A DNA stretch of 31,072 bases. Origin: a virus. Within the stretch, counting starts at the first letter, position 1; every line of letters begins with the position of its first letter. The DNA is taken from IMG/VR virus record IMGVR_UViG_3300031658_000063, positions 1 to 31,072 of that record; one strand, given 5' to 3'. Shown here one piece after another: positions 17,179 to 24,105 of the stretch. Below the pieces are notes generated by a model, which made no database searches, was not told the DNA's origin, and saw only the letters and a program-made list of their open reading frames with translations. The position numbers and the translations under genes are program-made.

Positions 17179-18354
17179 ATGCCTTTTGAAATCGGAGATA
17201 GGGCAGAGTTTCTTGACAAAGAGCCTGTAGTAGAGGAAGAAATTGCTTCAGTATCTTCCTTTGCTGACCTTCTTACTTTGCTAGAGGAAACTACAAGGTC
17301 AACACCTTCAGCAGACGGACCAATAGACCCTGCTCGTACCAACTACCAGTCAGGTGTAGGCCTAGAGGATAGGGTCTTTGAACCTGAGCTAGATGCTGCT
17401 GATGTAGCACCTGACTTACAGGTTATGGAGCCTCCTGTTGCTGACACAGCTGCTCCTGAGACATCCTTACGTCCTGAGGCTAGGCCTACTGGTCTTCGAG
17501 CACTAGCAGAAGAAGACGTAAACAGGGCTGCTCAAGAGTACCTAGGGATTACGGTAGACGGGGAATGGGGTAGGGGTTCCACAAGGACACTTGCGGGTTG
17601 GCAGTACCAGCAGGGCCTTCCTGTTTCAGGTGAAGTAGATGGAGCTACCATAGATGCTATGGAAAACCCCACTACAGAAGATCCTAGAAATGTAGTCGCT
17701 CGTATTAATGTTCTTAATTCAACGAGTACAGCCCCTGAGATATCTAAGGTTAAGGACTGGGCTAAGACTAATATAAAAGATCCGATGAGGGCTGCTGCTT
17801 TTGTAGCTACGGTTGAGGCGGAGACAGGTAACAGAACACTTGTCGAAAATGGCTATAGTCTAGACAGGGCAGTAGAAGTTTTTGTCACAGACAATAAAGC
17901 TATGCACGTAGGAGGAGACCTTACAAAACCTCTTACACCTAGAGGCACCCGTCGAGAAGCAAAGCTAAGGGCTTTAGGTACAGCTGCTTCAGGAGACCAA
18001 ATCTTTGACTTTATATACGGGCCTGACGCAGACGCCGTTGGGACTAGGTTAGGAAATACTTCTCCAACCGATGGATCTACGTACAAAGGAAGAGGTCTAG
18101 TCCAGATTACAGGTAAAGACAATTACAAGAGAGTTGGGGACATCTTAGGTATTGATTTAATAGCTAACCCTGAACTCGTAAATGACTCCAAGTATGCTGC
18201 TGCGGCAGCTATGGCTTACCTTTCTTTACCCGGTAAGGATTTCTTTGAAGGTACTTTAACCAGCCAGAAACTTGCCCAAGCTATAGGGCATACAGGCTCA
18301 GGAACTACAAGGTGGGCTAGAGCCACTGCTTTAAAAACAGAGATGTACCCCTAA
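17179..18354 (+). CDS. Endolysin: peptidoglycan-binding domain plus GH19-type (chitinase-like) lysozyme
   Basis: A 391-residue muramidase-type lysin. Residues 1-110 are acidic and Pro-rich with no domain visible. Residues about 112-162 form a peptidoglycan-binding repeat (YLGITVDGEWGRGSTRTLAG, then LPVSGEVDGATIDAM). Residues about 180-391 are a GH19 domain, with the catalytic region VEAETGNRTLVENGYS at 212-227 (E213/E215 and E223 are the candidate acids) and YKGRGLVQITGKDNYKRVG at 302-320. An in-frame start 35 codons upstream lies inside the previous gene. The ATG at 17179 has AAGGAGGG at 17162-17169. There is no signal peptide, so release probably needs the following holin-like protein. A virion-associated role is also possible given its place after the internal proteins. 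Confidence 0.88.
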   Translation: MPFEIGDRAEFLDKEPVVEEEIASVSSFADLLTLLEETTRSTPSADGPIDPARTNYQSGVGLEDRVFEPELDAADVAPDLQVMEPPVADTAAPETSLRPEARPTGLRALAEEDVNRAAQEYLGITVDGEWGRGSTRTLAGWQYQQGLPVSGEVDGATIDAMENPTTEDPRNVVARINVLNSTSTAPEISKVKDWAKTNIKDPMRAAAFVATVEAETGNRTLVENGYSLDRAVEVFVTDNKAMHVGGDLTKPLTPRGTRREAKLRALGTAASGDQIFDFIYGPDADAVGTRLGNTSPTDGSTYKGRGLVQITGKDNYKRVGDILGIDLIANPELVNDSKYAAAAAMAYLSLPGKDFFEGTLTSQKLAQAIGHTGSGTTRWARATALKTEMYP

Positions 18355-18776
18355 TGTTTGGCCTACCCTTAGAACTTATCACTATGCTTTTCTCTACCAT
18401 ACTAGGTGGGGTCATGTCTATGTGGGGCTTGAACACTAAGAACAAAGCTGAACAACAGAAGATGATGATTGGTGGTATGCAGGAAGCCAGAGAACATGGC
18501 AAGACTGACGTACACTTTGCATGGACACGTAGGATCATAGCCTTGTCAGCTGTGTTCGCTATCATAGTCTTACCTAAGGCGGTAGCTGTGTGGTACCCTG
18601 AGGTAAGTGTCATCGTAGGTTACACAGAAGTAAAGGGAGGGCTATTTAATTGGTTATTCGGGGGAGATGGCACAGTACAATGGCAATCAGCTAGAGGCTT
18701 TGTCATTACACCATTAGACACTCACATAGTGTCAGCAATTGTTGGATTATATTTCGGGGCAGGCTTTACAAAATGA
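18354..18776 (+). CDS. Holin-like membrane protein
   Basis: A 140-residue protein with hydrophobic segments at about residues 5-24 (ELITMLFSTILGGVMSMWGL), 59-82 (RIIALSAVFAIIVLPKAVAV) and 120-138 (IVSAIVGLYFGAGF). The first two are separated by a charged, Lys/Gln-rich loop. Its ATG overlaps the endolysin stop codon (TAATG), so the two are coupled. Position, size and topology suggest a holin that permeabilises the inner membrane at lysis, but no named holin family is recognised. Confidence 0.6.
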   Translation: MFGLPLELITMLFSTILGGVMSMWGLNTKNKAEQQKMMIGGMQEAREHGKTDVHFAWTRRIIALSAVFAIIVLPKAVAVWYPEVSVIVGYTEVKGGLFNWLFGGDGTVQWQSARGFVITPLDTHIVSAIVGLYFGAGFTK

Positions 18777-19048
18777 ATCAAGATCAAGAATGGCACCTAT
18801 CTAAGTCAGTACCACTGACCTTTGTCGTAGCTATCTTCATACAAACTGCCTCATTGGTTTGGTATGTATCCTCTTTAGACAACAGCATCAAGAACAATGC
18901 AAGAGAAATAGTAAGGCATGATGTACGTATTCAAGCCTTAGAGACTGTGGTGCAAACTCAGGCCCTTACACTAGCACGTATAGACGAGAACATTAAGTCT
19001 ATCAGAATTATGATGGAGAGGTCATCTTCTGGCAGAGACCCTAGGTAA
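18773..19048 (+). CDS. Small membrane-anchored coiled-coil protein (spanin-like or XhlA-like)
   Basis: A 91-residue protein with a short polar N-terminus, one membrane helix at about residues 11-31 (VPLTFVVAIFIQTASLVWYV), then a heptad-like coiled coil (IVRHDVRIQALETVVQTQAL) and a basic tail. This topology fits an inner-membrane spanin subunit or an XhlA-like holin partner. The ATG overlaps the previous stop (ATGA), and its own stop overlaps the next start (TAATG). Confidence 0.7.
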   Translation: MNQDQEWHLSKSVPLTFVVAIFIQTASLVWYVSSLDNSIKNNAREIVRHDVRIQALETVVQTQALTLARIDENIKSIRIMMERSSSGRDPR

Positions 19049-19221
19049 TGCTATGCGTTTTAGTATTTGTGGGGTGGGGTCACGCATGGGTTGATGGAGC
19101 AAACCAGCTGGCAAAGCTGTGCTACTATGATTGCAAATCCACTAAAACTGGTGGTTGGTACGACAGGGTGTACAGGGTTGACCACAGGCACTCTTGTCCA
19201 GCGAGGTTTGGGGACTCATGA
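19048..19221 (+). CDS. 57-residue cysteine-containing small protein
   Basis: The ATG at 19048-19050 overlaps the preceding TAA and the TGA at 19219-19221 overlaps the next ATG. The product starts with a short hydrophobic stretch (MLCVLVFVGWGHAW) that could be an export signal, followed by LCYYDC and a C-terminal SCPARFGDS, giving Cys at 3, 25, 29 and 50. The CYYxC...CP pattern resembles small proteins I associate with the lysis region of marine phages. There is no lipobox, so it is not a classical outer-membrane spanin. Function unknown; a periplasmic disulfide-linked lysis accessory is a guess. Confidence 0.7.
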   Translation: MLCVLVFVGWGHAWVDGANQLAKLCYYDCKSTKTGGWYDRVYRVDHRHSCPARFGDS

Positions 19222-19694
19222 TTGATCCATTCACAGCCTTTGCAGCAGCACAGGCAGCTGTATCAGCCATCAAGAAGGGCATACAATTAGGTAAAGACAT
19301 AGGTGGTATATCAAACGATTTATCTAAGTTTGCTACGGCTATGTCAGATATTAACTTTGCTCATAAACAAAAGGAAGACCCACCTTGGTATGCCGTACTG
19401 TTCGGAAGCCACGGCCCTAGTGCTATGGACATTTTTGCTAAGAAGAAACAAGCGGAGGCGTTACGTGCTGAGATTAAGCAGTATATTCAATTCTCTTTTG
19501 GTCAACCTGCGTGGGAAGATTTGTTGGCTATCGAAGCTCAAGTACGCAGGGAGCGTCAGAAGACTATGTACCGTAAGGCTGAGATACAGAAATCTATTAT
19601 TGAGTGGACTTTGGGTATTCTGGTGGCGATATCAGGACTTACTCTATTCGGCATTGCGTTTTATTTCGTCGGCAAGAAACAAGGGAAATGGTGA
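19218..19694 (+). CDS. Membrane protein with C-terminal anchor
   Basis: A 158-residue protein that begins MIDPFTAFAAAQAAVSAIKK, continues with a helical KGIQLGKDIGGISNDLSKFA segment and a charged middle, and ends with one membrane helix at about residues 133-152 (LGILVAISGLTLFGIAFYFV) and a Lys-rich tail. The start at 19218 overlaps the previous stop (ATGA); an in-frame TTG eight codons earlier is inside the previous gene. Proteins with this opening recur in marine phage late regions, to my recollection, but the function is unknown. It may take part in lysis or in membrane attachment of virion parts. Confidence 0.75.
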   Translation: MIDPFTAFAAAQAAVSAIKKGIQLGKDIGGISNDLSKFATAMSDINFAHKQKEDPPWYAVLFGSHGPSAMDIFAKKKQAEALRAEIKQYIQFSFGQPAWEDLLAIEAQVRRERQKTMYRKAEIQKSIIEWTLGILVAISGLTLFGIAFYFVGKKQGKW

Positions 19695-19729
19695 TGGCTG
19701 ATTACTGGGCTAACAAGGTTAAGTGGTGA
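19694..19729 (+). CDS. 11-residue minigene in a stop-start overlap chain
   Basis: The ATG at 19694 overlaps the previous stop (TGATG) and the frame encodes MADYWANKVKW before a TGA at 19727-19729 that overlaps the next ATG in the same way. AAGGGA lies 7-12 bases upstream of the ATG. Both flanking junctions have the same arrangement as the confirmed genes of this cassette, so translation is plausible. It may act as a peptide or only to carry ribosomes from the 158-residue gene to the 62-residue gene. Confidence 0.45.
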   Translation: MADYWANKVKW

Positions 19730-19917
19730 TGTGGTTAGCTGTCTTAATGGTGTGTTCATCTCCTGAAGTTTCATCCTGTGTAGTAGTAGGTAATACTAAA
19801 AACCTGTGGCCTACTGAATCCAGTTGCCAAGCCGATGTAATTACTGTAGGCAGTAAGTTTATGCTAGAAGGTTACATAGTTAAACCAAATTGTTTTAAAA
19901 TAGGGGAGAGTGTATAA
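19729..19917 (+). CDS. 62-residue exported cysteine-containing small protein
   Basis: The ATG at 19729 overlaps the stop of the 11-codon frame, and the TAA overlaps the ATG of the next gene (TAATG). It begins MWLAVLMVCSSPEVSSCVVV, a short hydrophobic segment followed by Cys residues, and has further cysteines in ESSCQADV and PNCFKIG, so four Cys in all. The hydrophobic start suggests export or membrane association. An in-frame GTG two codons upstream is less likely. Function unknown. Confidence 0.7.
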   Translation: MWLAVLMVCSSPEVSSCVVVGNTKNLWPTESSCQADVITVGSKFMLEGYIVKPNCFKIGESV

Positions 19918-20039
19918 TGTCAATGAAGAAGAAAGCACCTAAGGGTTATCACTACATGCCCAATGGAAAACTTATGAAGGATTCAGCAATGAAATCTACA
20001 AAGAAGAAGCCAGCTAAAAAGAAATCAAAAGGTTATTAA
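19917..20039 (+). CDS. 40-residue lysine-rich protein
   Basis: An ATG overlapping the previous stop opens a 40-codon frame with 15 Lys residues, starting MSMKKKAPKGYHYMPNGKLM and ending in a KKKPAKKKSKGY tail. The KGYHxMPxGKxMKD motif is a pattern I have seen at the end of small basic proteins in marine phages. It is the last gene before the bidirectional terminator. Nucleic-acid or membrane binding is possible from its charge but not shown. Confidence 0.7.
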   Translation: MSMKKKAPKGYHYMPNGKLMKDSAMKSTKKKPAKKKSKGY

Positions 20040-20085
20040 TAAAAACCCCCTAAGGATTAACTTCCAAGGGGGTTTCTTTTTGTTT
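20036..20085. terminator. Bidirectional rho-independent terminator between convergent arms
   Basis: AAACCCCC at 20043-20050 pairs with GGGGGTTT at 20068-20075, extended inward by T20051-A20067 and an inner GGA/TCC pair. It is followed by CTTTTTGTTT on the plus strand. On the minus strand the same stem is followed by TTTTTATTAA. It lies exactly between the last plus-strand gene and the last minus-strand gene (PhoH stop at 20090). Confidence 0.92.
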
Positions 20086-20089
20086 GGTA

Positions 20090-20800
20090 CTAGATGTTCT
20101 CTTTCATGAAGACCTTCACCCACTGAGCACAGACACCGCTACGAACAATATCCTCTACACCAAACTCAATGATTGGTATGGGTAACATATGTTTCTTAGC
20201 TAGGTGAATGACCTTAGACAAACCGTCAGCTTCCTTTAGGTCTGACTGCTGTACATCTCCGTTAAGAACAATGGTTGACTCCTCACCTACCCTTGTCAAC
20301 AACATCTTAAGCTCATGTGTTGTGATGTTCTGTGTTTCGTCTACAATTATGAAGGCATTGTCGAAGCTGCGCCCACGCATAAGTGCAAGAGGTGCCATCT
20401 CAATGTTTCCATTCTTGATACCTGTTTCAACTGTTCCCTTTCCTAAGTGTTTCTCTAGGACATCTAACACAGGCAAGGCCCAAGGCATTGTCTTCTCTTG
20501 AAGGTCACCCTTTAAAAAGCCTAACTCCTTACCTACCGCAACGTGCGGCCTCGTGATAACGATCTTATCAATTTGTTTAGTCGTGTATAAATCCGCTGCG
20601 AACGTAGCCGTAACGTAAGTCTTGCCTGTTCCAGCTGGGCCAAGAACGAATACTTGATTCGATGAAGATAACGCATCAATGAACTCCTTTTGTTTATCTG
20701 TCTTAGGTGTTAACCCAGATGTTTTCTTAGCACTTGCACCCTTGTAGTTTGTCTTACGCCTTGTCTTCGATGGCTTTGTAAGGGGTTCTACATTATTCAT
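20090..20800 (-). CDS. phoH: PhoH-like P-loop ATPase
   Basis: At 236 residues this is the size of phage PhoH proteins. Walker A is GPAGTGKT at residues 54-61, Walker B is AFIIVDETQN at 149-158, and RGRSF (142-146) plus VLNGDVQQSD (178-187) complete the family pattern. PhoH is a cytoplasmic ATPase/helicase-like protein, in bacteria often under phosphate control and fused or linked to RNases; its phage role is unsettled. The N-terminal 30 residues are basic. It is the last gene of the minus-strand arm, and its start overlaps the previous stop (ATGA). No Pho box is visible, so phosphate regulation is not supported here. Confidence 0.93.
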   Translation of the reverse strand: MNNVEPLTKPSKTRRKTNYKGASAKKTSGLTPKTDKQKEFIDALSSSNQVFVLGPAGTGKTYVTATFAADLYTTKQIDKIVITRPHVAVGKELGFLKGDLQEKTMPWALPVLDVLEKHLGKGTVETGIKNGNIEMAPLALMRGRSFDNAFIIVDETQNITTHELKMLLTRVGEESTIVLNGDVQQSDLKEADGLSKVIHLAKKHMLPIPIIEFGVEDIVRSGVCAQWVKVFMKENI

Positions 20801-21243
20801 AGTTTAATTAACTCCGCTTCAACGTAAGGTATATGGAAGAACTTTTCCCCATGTGTTATGTACCTGCCCTTGGCTACCCTTAGGCTTTCTTGTGTAAGCT
20901 GAGTATCTTTAATACGCCATGCCTGCTTGAAGTCAGGACGAAAGATGTAGAAGTTTAAGACACCGTTGACACCTGCATGCTTGTCTATCAGACGTTGCTT
21001 ACGTTCAGGTAAACGTATCTCTGTCCAAGATGTATCCCAGTCTGCTGTCCATGCAGTCTTAACCTCTGCCTCATTGAAGTAAGTATGGTCGCCCTTCTGA
21101 GATACTACGTCTACATTGTAGTTCTCCTCATTGTTTACGATGGTGTGGCCCTTACCCTCAAGGTGTTTAACTAAGGCCTCACGAGCAGGTGCATCGTAGG
21201 CTGCATACAAGGCTCTGCTAAACTTCTTACGTACTGCACTCAT
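20797..21243 (-). CDS. PD-(D/E)XK nuclease-like protein
   Basis: A 148-residue soluble protein. The core reads NVDVVSQKGDHTYFNEAEVK, in which D45 and E60-x-K62 match the Asp...Glu-x-Lys pattern of PD-(D/E)XK nucleases, with hydrophobic strands around each and a helix before them (REALVKHLEGKGHTIV). It may cut or bind DNA in recombination or host-DNA breakdown, but the motif is short and the substrate unknown. It lies between glutaredoxin and PhoH, overlapping both by 4 bases. Confidence 0.6.
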   Translation of the reverse strand: MSAVRKKFSRALYAAYDAPAREALVKHLEGKGHTIVNNEENYNVDVVSQKGDHTYFNEAEVKTAWTADWDTSWTEIRLPERKQRLIDKHAGVNGVLNFYIFRPDFKQAWRIKDTQLTQESLRVAKGRYITHGEKFFHIPYVEAELIKL

Positions 21244-21485
21244 TCTAAATTTCCTTCTACTTTACCGAACAAAGCCTTCAACTCTGCGTATCCTCCAATG
21301 TAAGTACCATCCGTTGCAAATATCTGTGGTACTGTCTTACGTCCTGCTTGTTTTAGAAGTGTCAGTACCCACTTAGAACTGGTGGACTGTACATTGTATT
21401 CTGTGTAGCCTTGCCCTGCTCCTTTCATTAGTATCTTGGCTGAGTCACAGAAGTTACATTGGTCACGGGTAATGATAGTGTACAT
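21240..21485 (-). CDS. Glutaredoxin
   Basis: An 81-residue thioredoxin-fold protein with active site CNFC (C10, C13), TVPQIF with the cis-Pro at 53, and GGYAEL at 64-69, the glutathione-binding end of glutaredoxins. It probably supplies electrons to the C-terminal cysteine pair of the phage ribonucleotide reductase encoded two genes upstream. The ATG is preceded by GGAGATAAC. Confidence 0.93.
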   Translation of the reverse strand: MYTIITRDQCNFCDSAKILMKGAGQGYTEYNVQSTSSKWVLTLLKQAGRKTVPQIFATDGTYIGGYAELKALFGKVEGNLE

Positions 21486-21493
21486 GTTATCTC

Positions 21494-21652
21494 CTATTCT
21501 GAGGGCGTTGACGGTGTAACGTAGTCAATAGCTTTCTCAACTACAGGAGTTGTAACTTCAATTACCTTATTTGCAGCTGGTACTACAACTTCTTCTACAA
21601 TACCTATTGAGATAAGTACTACTACGAAGAAGGCGAATGCTGAATGTATCAT
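21494..21652 (-). CDS. 52-residue single-span membrane protein
   Basis: An ATG at 21652 with AAGGA nine bases upstream opens a frame ending at a TAG at 21494-21496. The product has a hydrophobic N-terminal helix (HSAFAFFVVVLISIGIVEEV) followed by a Val/Pro/Thr-rich, mildly acidic tail. It fills the gap between RNR and glutaredoxin. No family is recognised. A role in the membrane during takeover of the host is possible but not shown. Confidence 0.6.
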   Translation of the reverse strand: MIHSAFAFFVVVLISIGIVEEVVVPAANKVIEVTTPVVEKAIDYVTPSTPSE

Positions 21653-21671
21653 TTGGGTATTCCTTTTATGT

Positions 21672-23576
21672 TTAAACTAGGTCTACGATTTCACATGAGT
21701 CACCTGAACAAGCCATAGTCTGACTGCCAGATGTATTGTCCTCCTGCTCATAGTCAGCAAGAGATGCCCAGTCAATAGCTTTAGGCATTAAAGATAGTAA
21801 CTCTTTGTATTCTGACTTACCACAGTCCTGATAAGGGGCCTGTTGGTAGGTATGATCTGAGTGTGGCAAGAATGACACACCTGACATCTCGTCGAAGTGG
21901 CGGTAGACAAAGGCACCCACCTCTACCCATTCACTATCCTTAACTGAGATAGTAACGGATGGCTTATGCTCACACCAGTGACGTTGGTACATCAACCATG
22001 TCTCTAACTGTTCGATAGCTGTTGTATCATTACGAGTGACAGCACCATCAGGTGACTTCATAGGGAAGCTAAACACAGTAGTCTGTTCTGGTTTCATAAC
22101 ACAAGGTGCTGAAGGGATACCTTGATCAATCATGAACTGTGTCAAGGGGTCTTTGTTGTCTCCTCGAACTGTTCGTATGTAATAGTTATTGTGTCTGGCG
22201 TGTACCCCAGAGGCTGAGTTAACGAGTTGCGAGACGGTACCTGAAGGTTTAACACAAGTAATAGCAGTAGACACAGGGATATTGAGAAGGCCAGCCCATT
22301 CAGCATTAGTTTCAACTGCGACTTCACGTAACTTATCCAATGTCTTATCTAAGCCAACATTGCTGCTAGTCATGAGAGGGTTATCCATAATACCTGTAAG
22401 GCTTACACCCAACAGACGTTCAGCTTCTGTGTTGATGGCCCATATCTTACGGAGGTATGGCATCTTAGTGTAGGTAGACTGGATCGTACCAAGGATGGTA
22501 GCCAACTTAACCTTGTGCATCAGAGTATCAATCGTATCTGTTGCACGTACCACAACTTCTGTTAGGTTGCAGAACTGATTTGGGCGTAAAATTATTTCGC
22601 TGCAAGGATTTGTTCCGAACTCAAAGTTAGGATCACGTCTACCATTCTTAGCTGCCTGTACCTTAGATGCCTGACGATTAAAGATACCTCGTTCACCTGA
22701 CCCTGACTCAACCAAGGCTGTCCACTCACGCATGAATGACATAGCATCTGGCTTCTCAGTGTAGCTTACAGAGTTGTTAGCCAAGGCACGTTGAGGGTTG
22801 TTCTCCCACCATGTACCTGACTTAGCATGTCGCATACGGTCATCACTAAGATTGCTCAATGAAATCATAGCACTACGGCGAACACCACCAACTACTACTA
22901 CCTCACCAATCTTACACATAAGGTCATGACACTCAACAGACGATAGCTTACGTCCCTCTGCCTTCTTGAATGTGTTAACTGCAAAGTTAAACAGATCAAT
23001 CAATGGTGCTGGGCCTGATGCTCTACCACCAAAGGTCTTGAGCCTAGCACCAGCTGGACGCACCTTAGCCACATCCCACTTAGGAATCTCACCACTATAC
23101 AGGAGTGCAATCACTTGACGAAGAGCCTTAGCCCACCCCTCCTTGCTATCTTTGACGAAGATAGTCGTCTCACTCTCGAAGAGTTGAGGCACCTCTGGGA
23201 GCTTACTGATGAACTGTCTCTCGACACTGAAGCCCACGCCCGTGCCGCAAAGAAGAATGAACATAGCCTCATCGAAGGCCTTAAGGTCATCTACGGGTAG
23301 GTACGAGCAGTTGTACATGCATGTGTTGTCACGACTAGCTGCTGGCCCTGCTGTCATGAGTGATCGCATAGAGGGCATGACACCTAGGTCTAGGATGGCC
23401 TCCTCAATCTGAGTAATGTATGTATTGTCACCAGCTACAGGACGTACTACGTTGTCCATGTAACGAGAGACTGTCTCACCCCAGTTCTCCCTGCGTCCCT
23501 CTTTGTCGAGCCAACGTGCATAACGTGAGGTAGCAATGAATGTCTGGTAGTCTGTAGGTAGTAGGTTGTTGTTCAT
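21672..23576 (-). CDS. Class II (adenosylcobalamin-dependent) ribonucleoside-triphosphate reductase
   Basis: This enzyme reduces ribonucleoside triphosphates to deoxy forms using a radical made with coenzyme B12. At 634 residues it is shorter than the Lactobacillus monomeric enzyme (739) but in the phage range. C90 (MYNCSYLPVDD) and C336 (QFCNL) form the likely reducing pair. NPCSE at 323-327 carries the thiyl radical C325 and E327, matching C408 and E410 of the Lactobacillus enzyme. The finger-loop end KPSGTVSQLVNSASG is clear, and the C-terminal C623-x4-C628 pair fits a shuttling dithiol. The gene overlaps MazG by 4 bases. The phage depends on the host's B12 supply. Confidence 0.93.
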   Translation of the reverse strand: MNNNLLPTDYQTFIATSRYARWLDKEGRRENWGETVSRYMDNVVRPVAGDNTYITQIEEAILDLGVMPSMRSLMTAGPAASRDNTCMYNCSYLPVDDLKAFDEAMFILLCGTGVGFSVERQFISKLPEVPQLFESETTIFVKDSKEGWAKALRQVIALLYSGEIPKWDVAKVRPAGARLKTFGGRASGPAPLIDLFNFAVNTFKKAEGRKLSSVECHDLMCKIGEVVVVGGVRRSAMISLSNLSDDRMRHAKSGTWWENNPQRALANNSVSYTEKPDAMSFMREWTALVESGSGERGIFNRQASKVQAAKNGRRDPNFEFGTNPCSEIILRPNQFCNLTEVVVRATDTIDTLMHKVKLATILGTIQSTYTKMPYLRKIWAINTEAERLLGVSLTGIMDNPLMTSSNVGLDKTLDKLREVAVETNAEWAGLLNIPVSTAITCVKPSGTVSQLVNSASGVHARHNNYYIRTVRGDNKDPLTQFMIDQGIPSAPCVMKPEQTTVFSFPMKSPDGAVTRNDTTAIEQLETWLMYQRHWCEHKPSVTISVKDSEWVEVGAFVYRHFDEMSGVSFLPHSDHTYQQAPYQDCGKSEYKELLSLMPKAIDWASLADYEQEDNTSGSQTMACSGDSCEIVDLV

Positions 23577-23929
23577 CTGTTATCACCTGATCCTTTAATC
23601 ACACCACGTTTTGCTCTACTGTTTAGCTTGTCCATGTTAGTCTCTAGTACCTCAGGTAGATTACTGTAGAAGTAATTGGCTAAGGCAGTGGCATAGAAAA
23701 CAACATCACCTAACTCTTTGATGACATCTTTCTGACTTACCTTTGTATCATCACGGATATATTTCTTAATCTTTTCAGCTACTTCACCAGCTTCACCCAC
23801 TAAGCCAAGGGTATTTTCAACTAATCGTTTCTCCCCTTTCGTAGTAATCTTACCCTCTACCCAGTACGAGTAATCCATAGGTGATACATTAACAATGCTG
23901 AAAGCATCTATGTCTTCTTGTGTAATCAT
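23573..23929 (-). CDS. mazG: MazG-like nucleotide pyrophosphohydrolase
   Basis: A 118-residue all-alpha NTP pyrophosphatase. The ExxE motif is in GEAGEVAEK (E46, E49) and the matching ExxD in KELGD (E72, D75), the metal-binding set of MazG enzymes. It removes pyrophosphate from (d)NTPs, or possibly (p)ppGpp, as proposed for marine phage MazG proteins; the substrate cannot be told from sequence. It overlaps RNR by 4 bases and the upstream small gene by 4 bases. Confidence 0.93.
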   Translation of the reverse strand: MITQEDIDAFSIVNVSPMDYSYWVEGKITTKGEKRLVENTLGLVGEAGEVAEKIKKYIRDDTKVSQKDVIKELGDVVFYATALANYFYSNLPEVLETNMDKLNSRAKRGVIKGSGDNR

Positions 23930-24105
23930 TCTTCTTCTTCTTTCTGTATTACGAACCCTTGATCAATATCTGCTAAGGCTGAGATGTTGTCAAGTATTTC
24001 ATCAGCAAAAGTTTGGATAAACATATGAGGTGTGATGCCTACTGCATCTGCTATATCCTCTATGCTGAACCTATCAGCTATACGAGTAGCTAAGTCACTA
24101 TTCAT
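23926..24105 (-). CDS. 59-residue small protein, possible helix-turn-helix
   Basis: An ATG at 24105, preceded by GAGGAATGG, opens a frame whose TGA overlaps the MazG start (ATGA); it overlaps the endonuclease gene by 8 bases. The segment RFSIEDIADAVGITPHMFIQ reads like a helix-turn-helix (SIEDIADAVGI as helix and turn), and the end is a run of four Glu. The product is acidic. DNA binding is an inference from pattern only. Confidence 0.65.
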   Translation of the reverse strand: MNSDLATRIADRFSIEDIADAVGITPHMFIQTFADEILDNISALADIDQGFVIQKEEEE

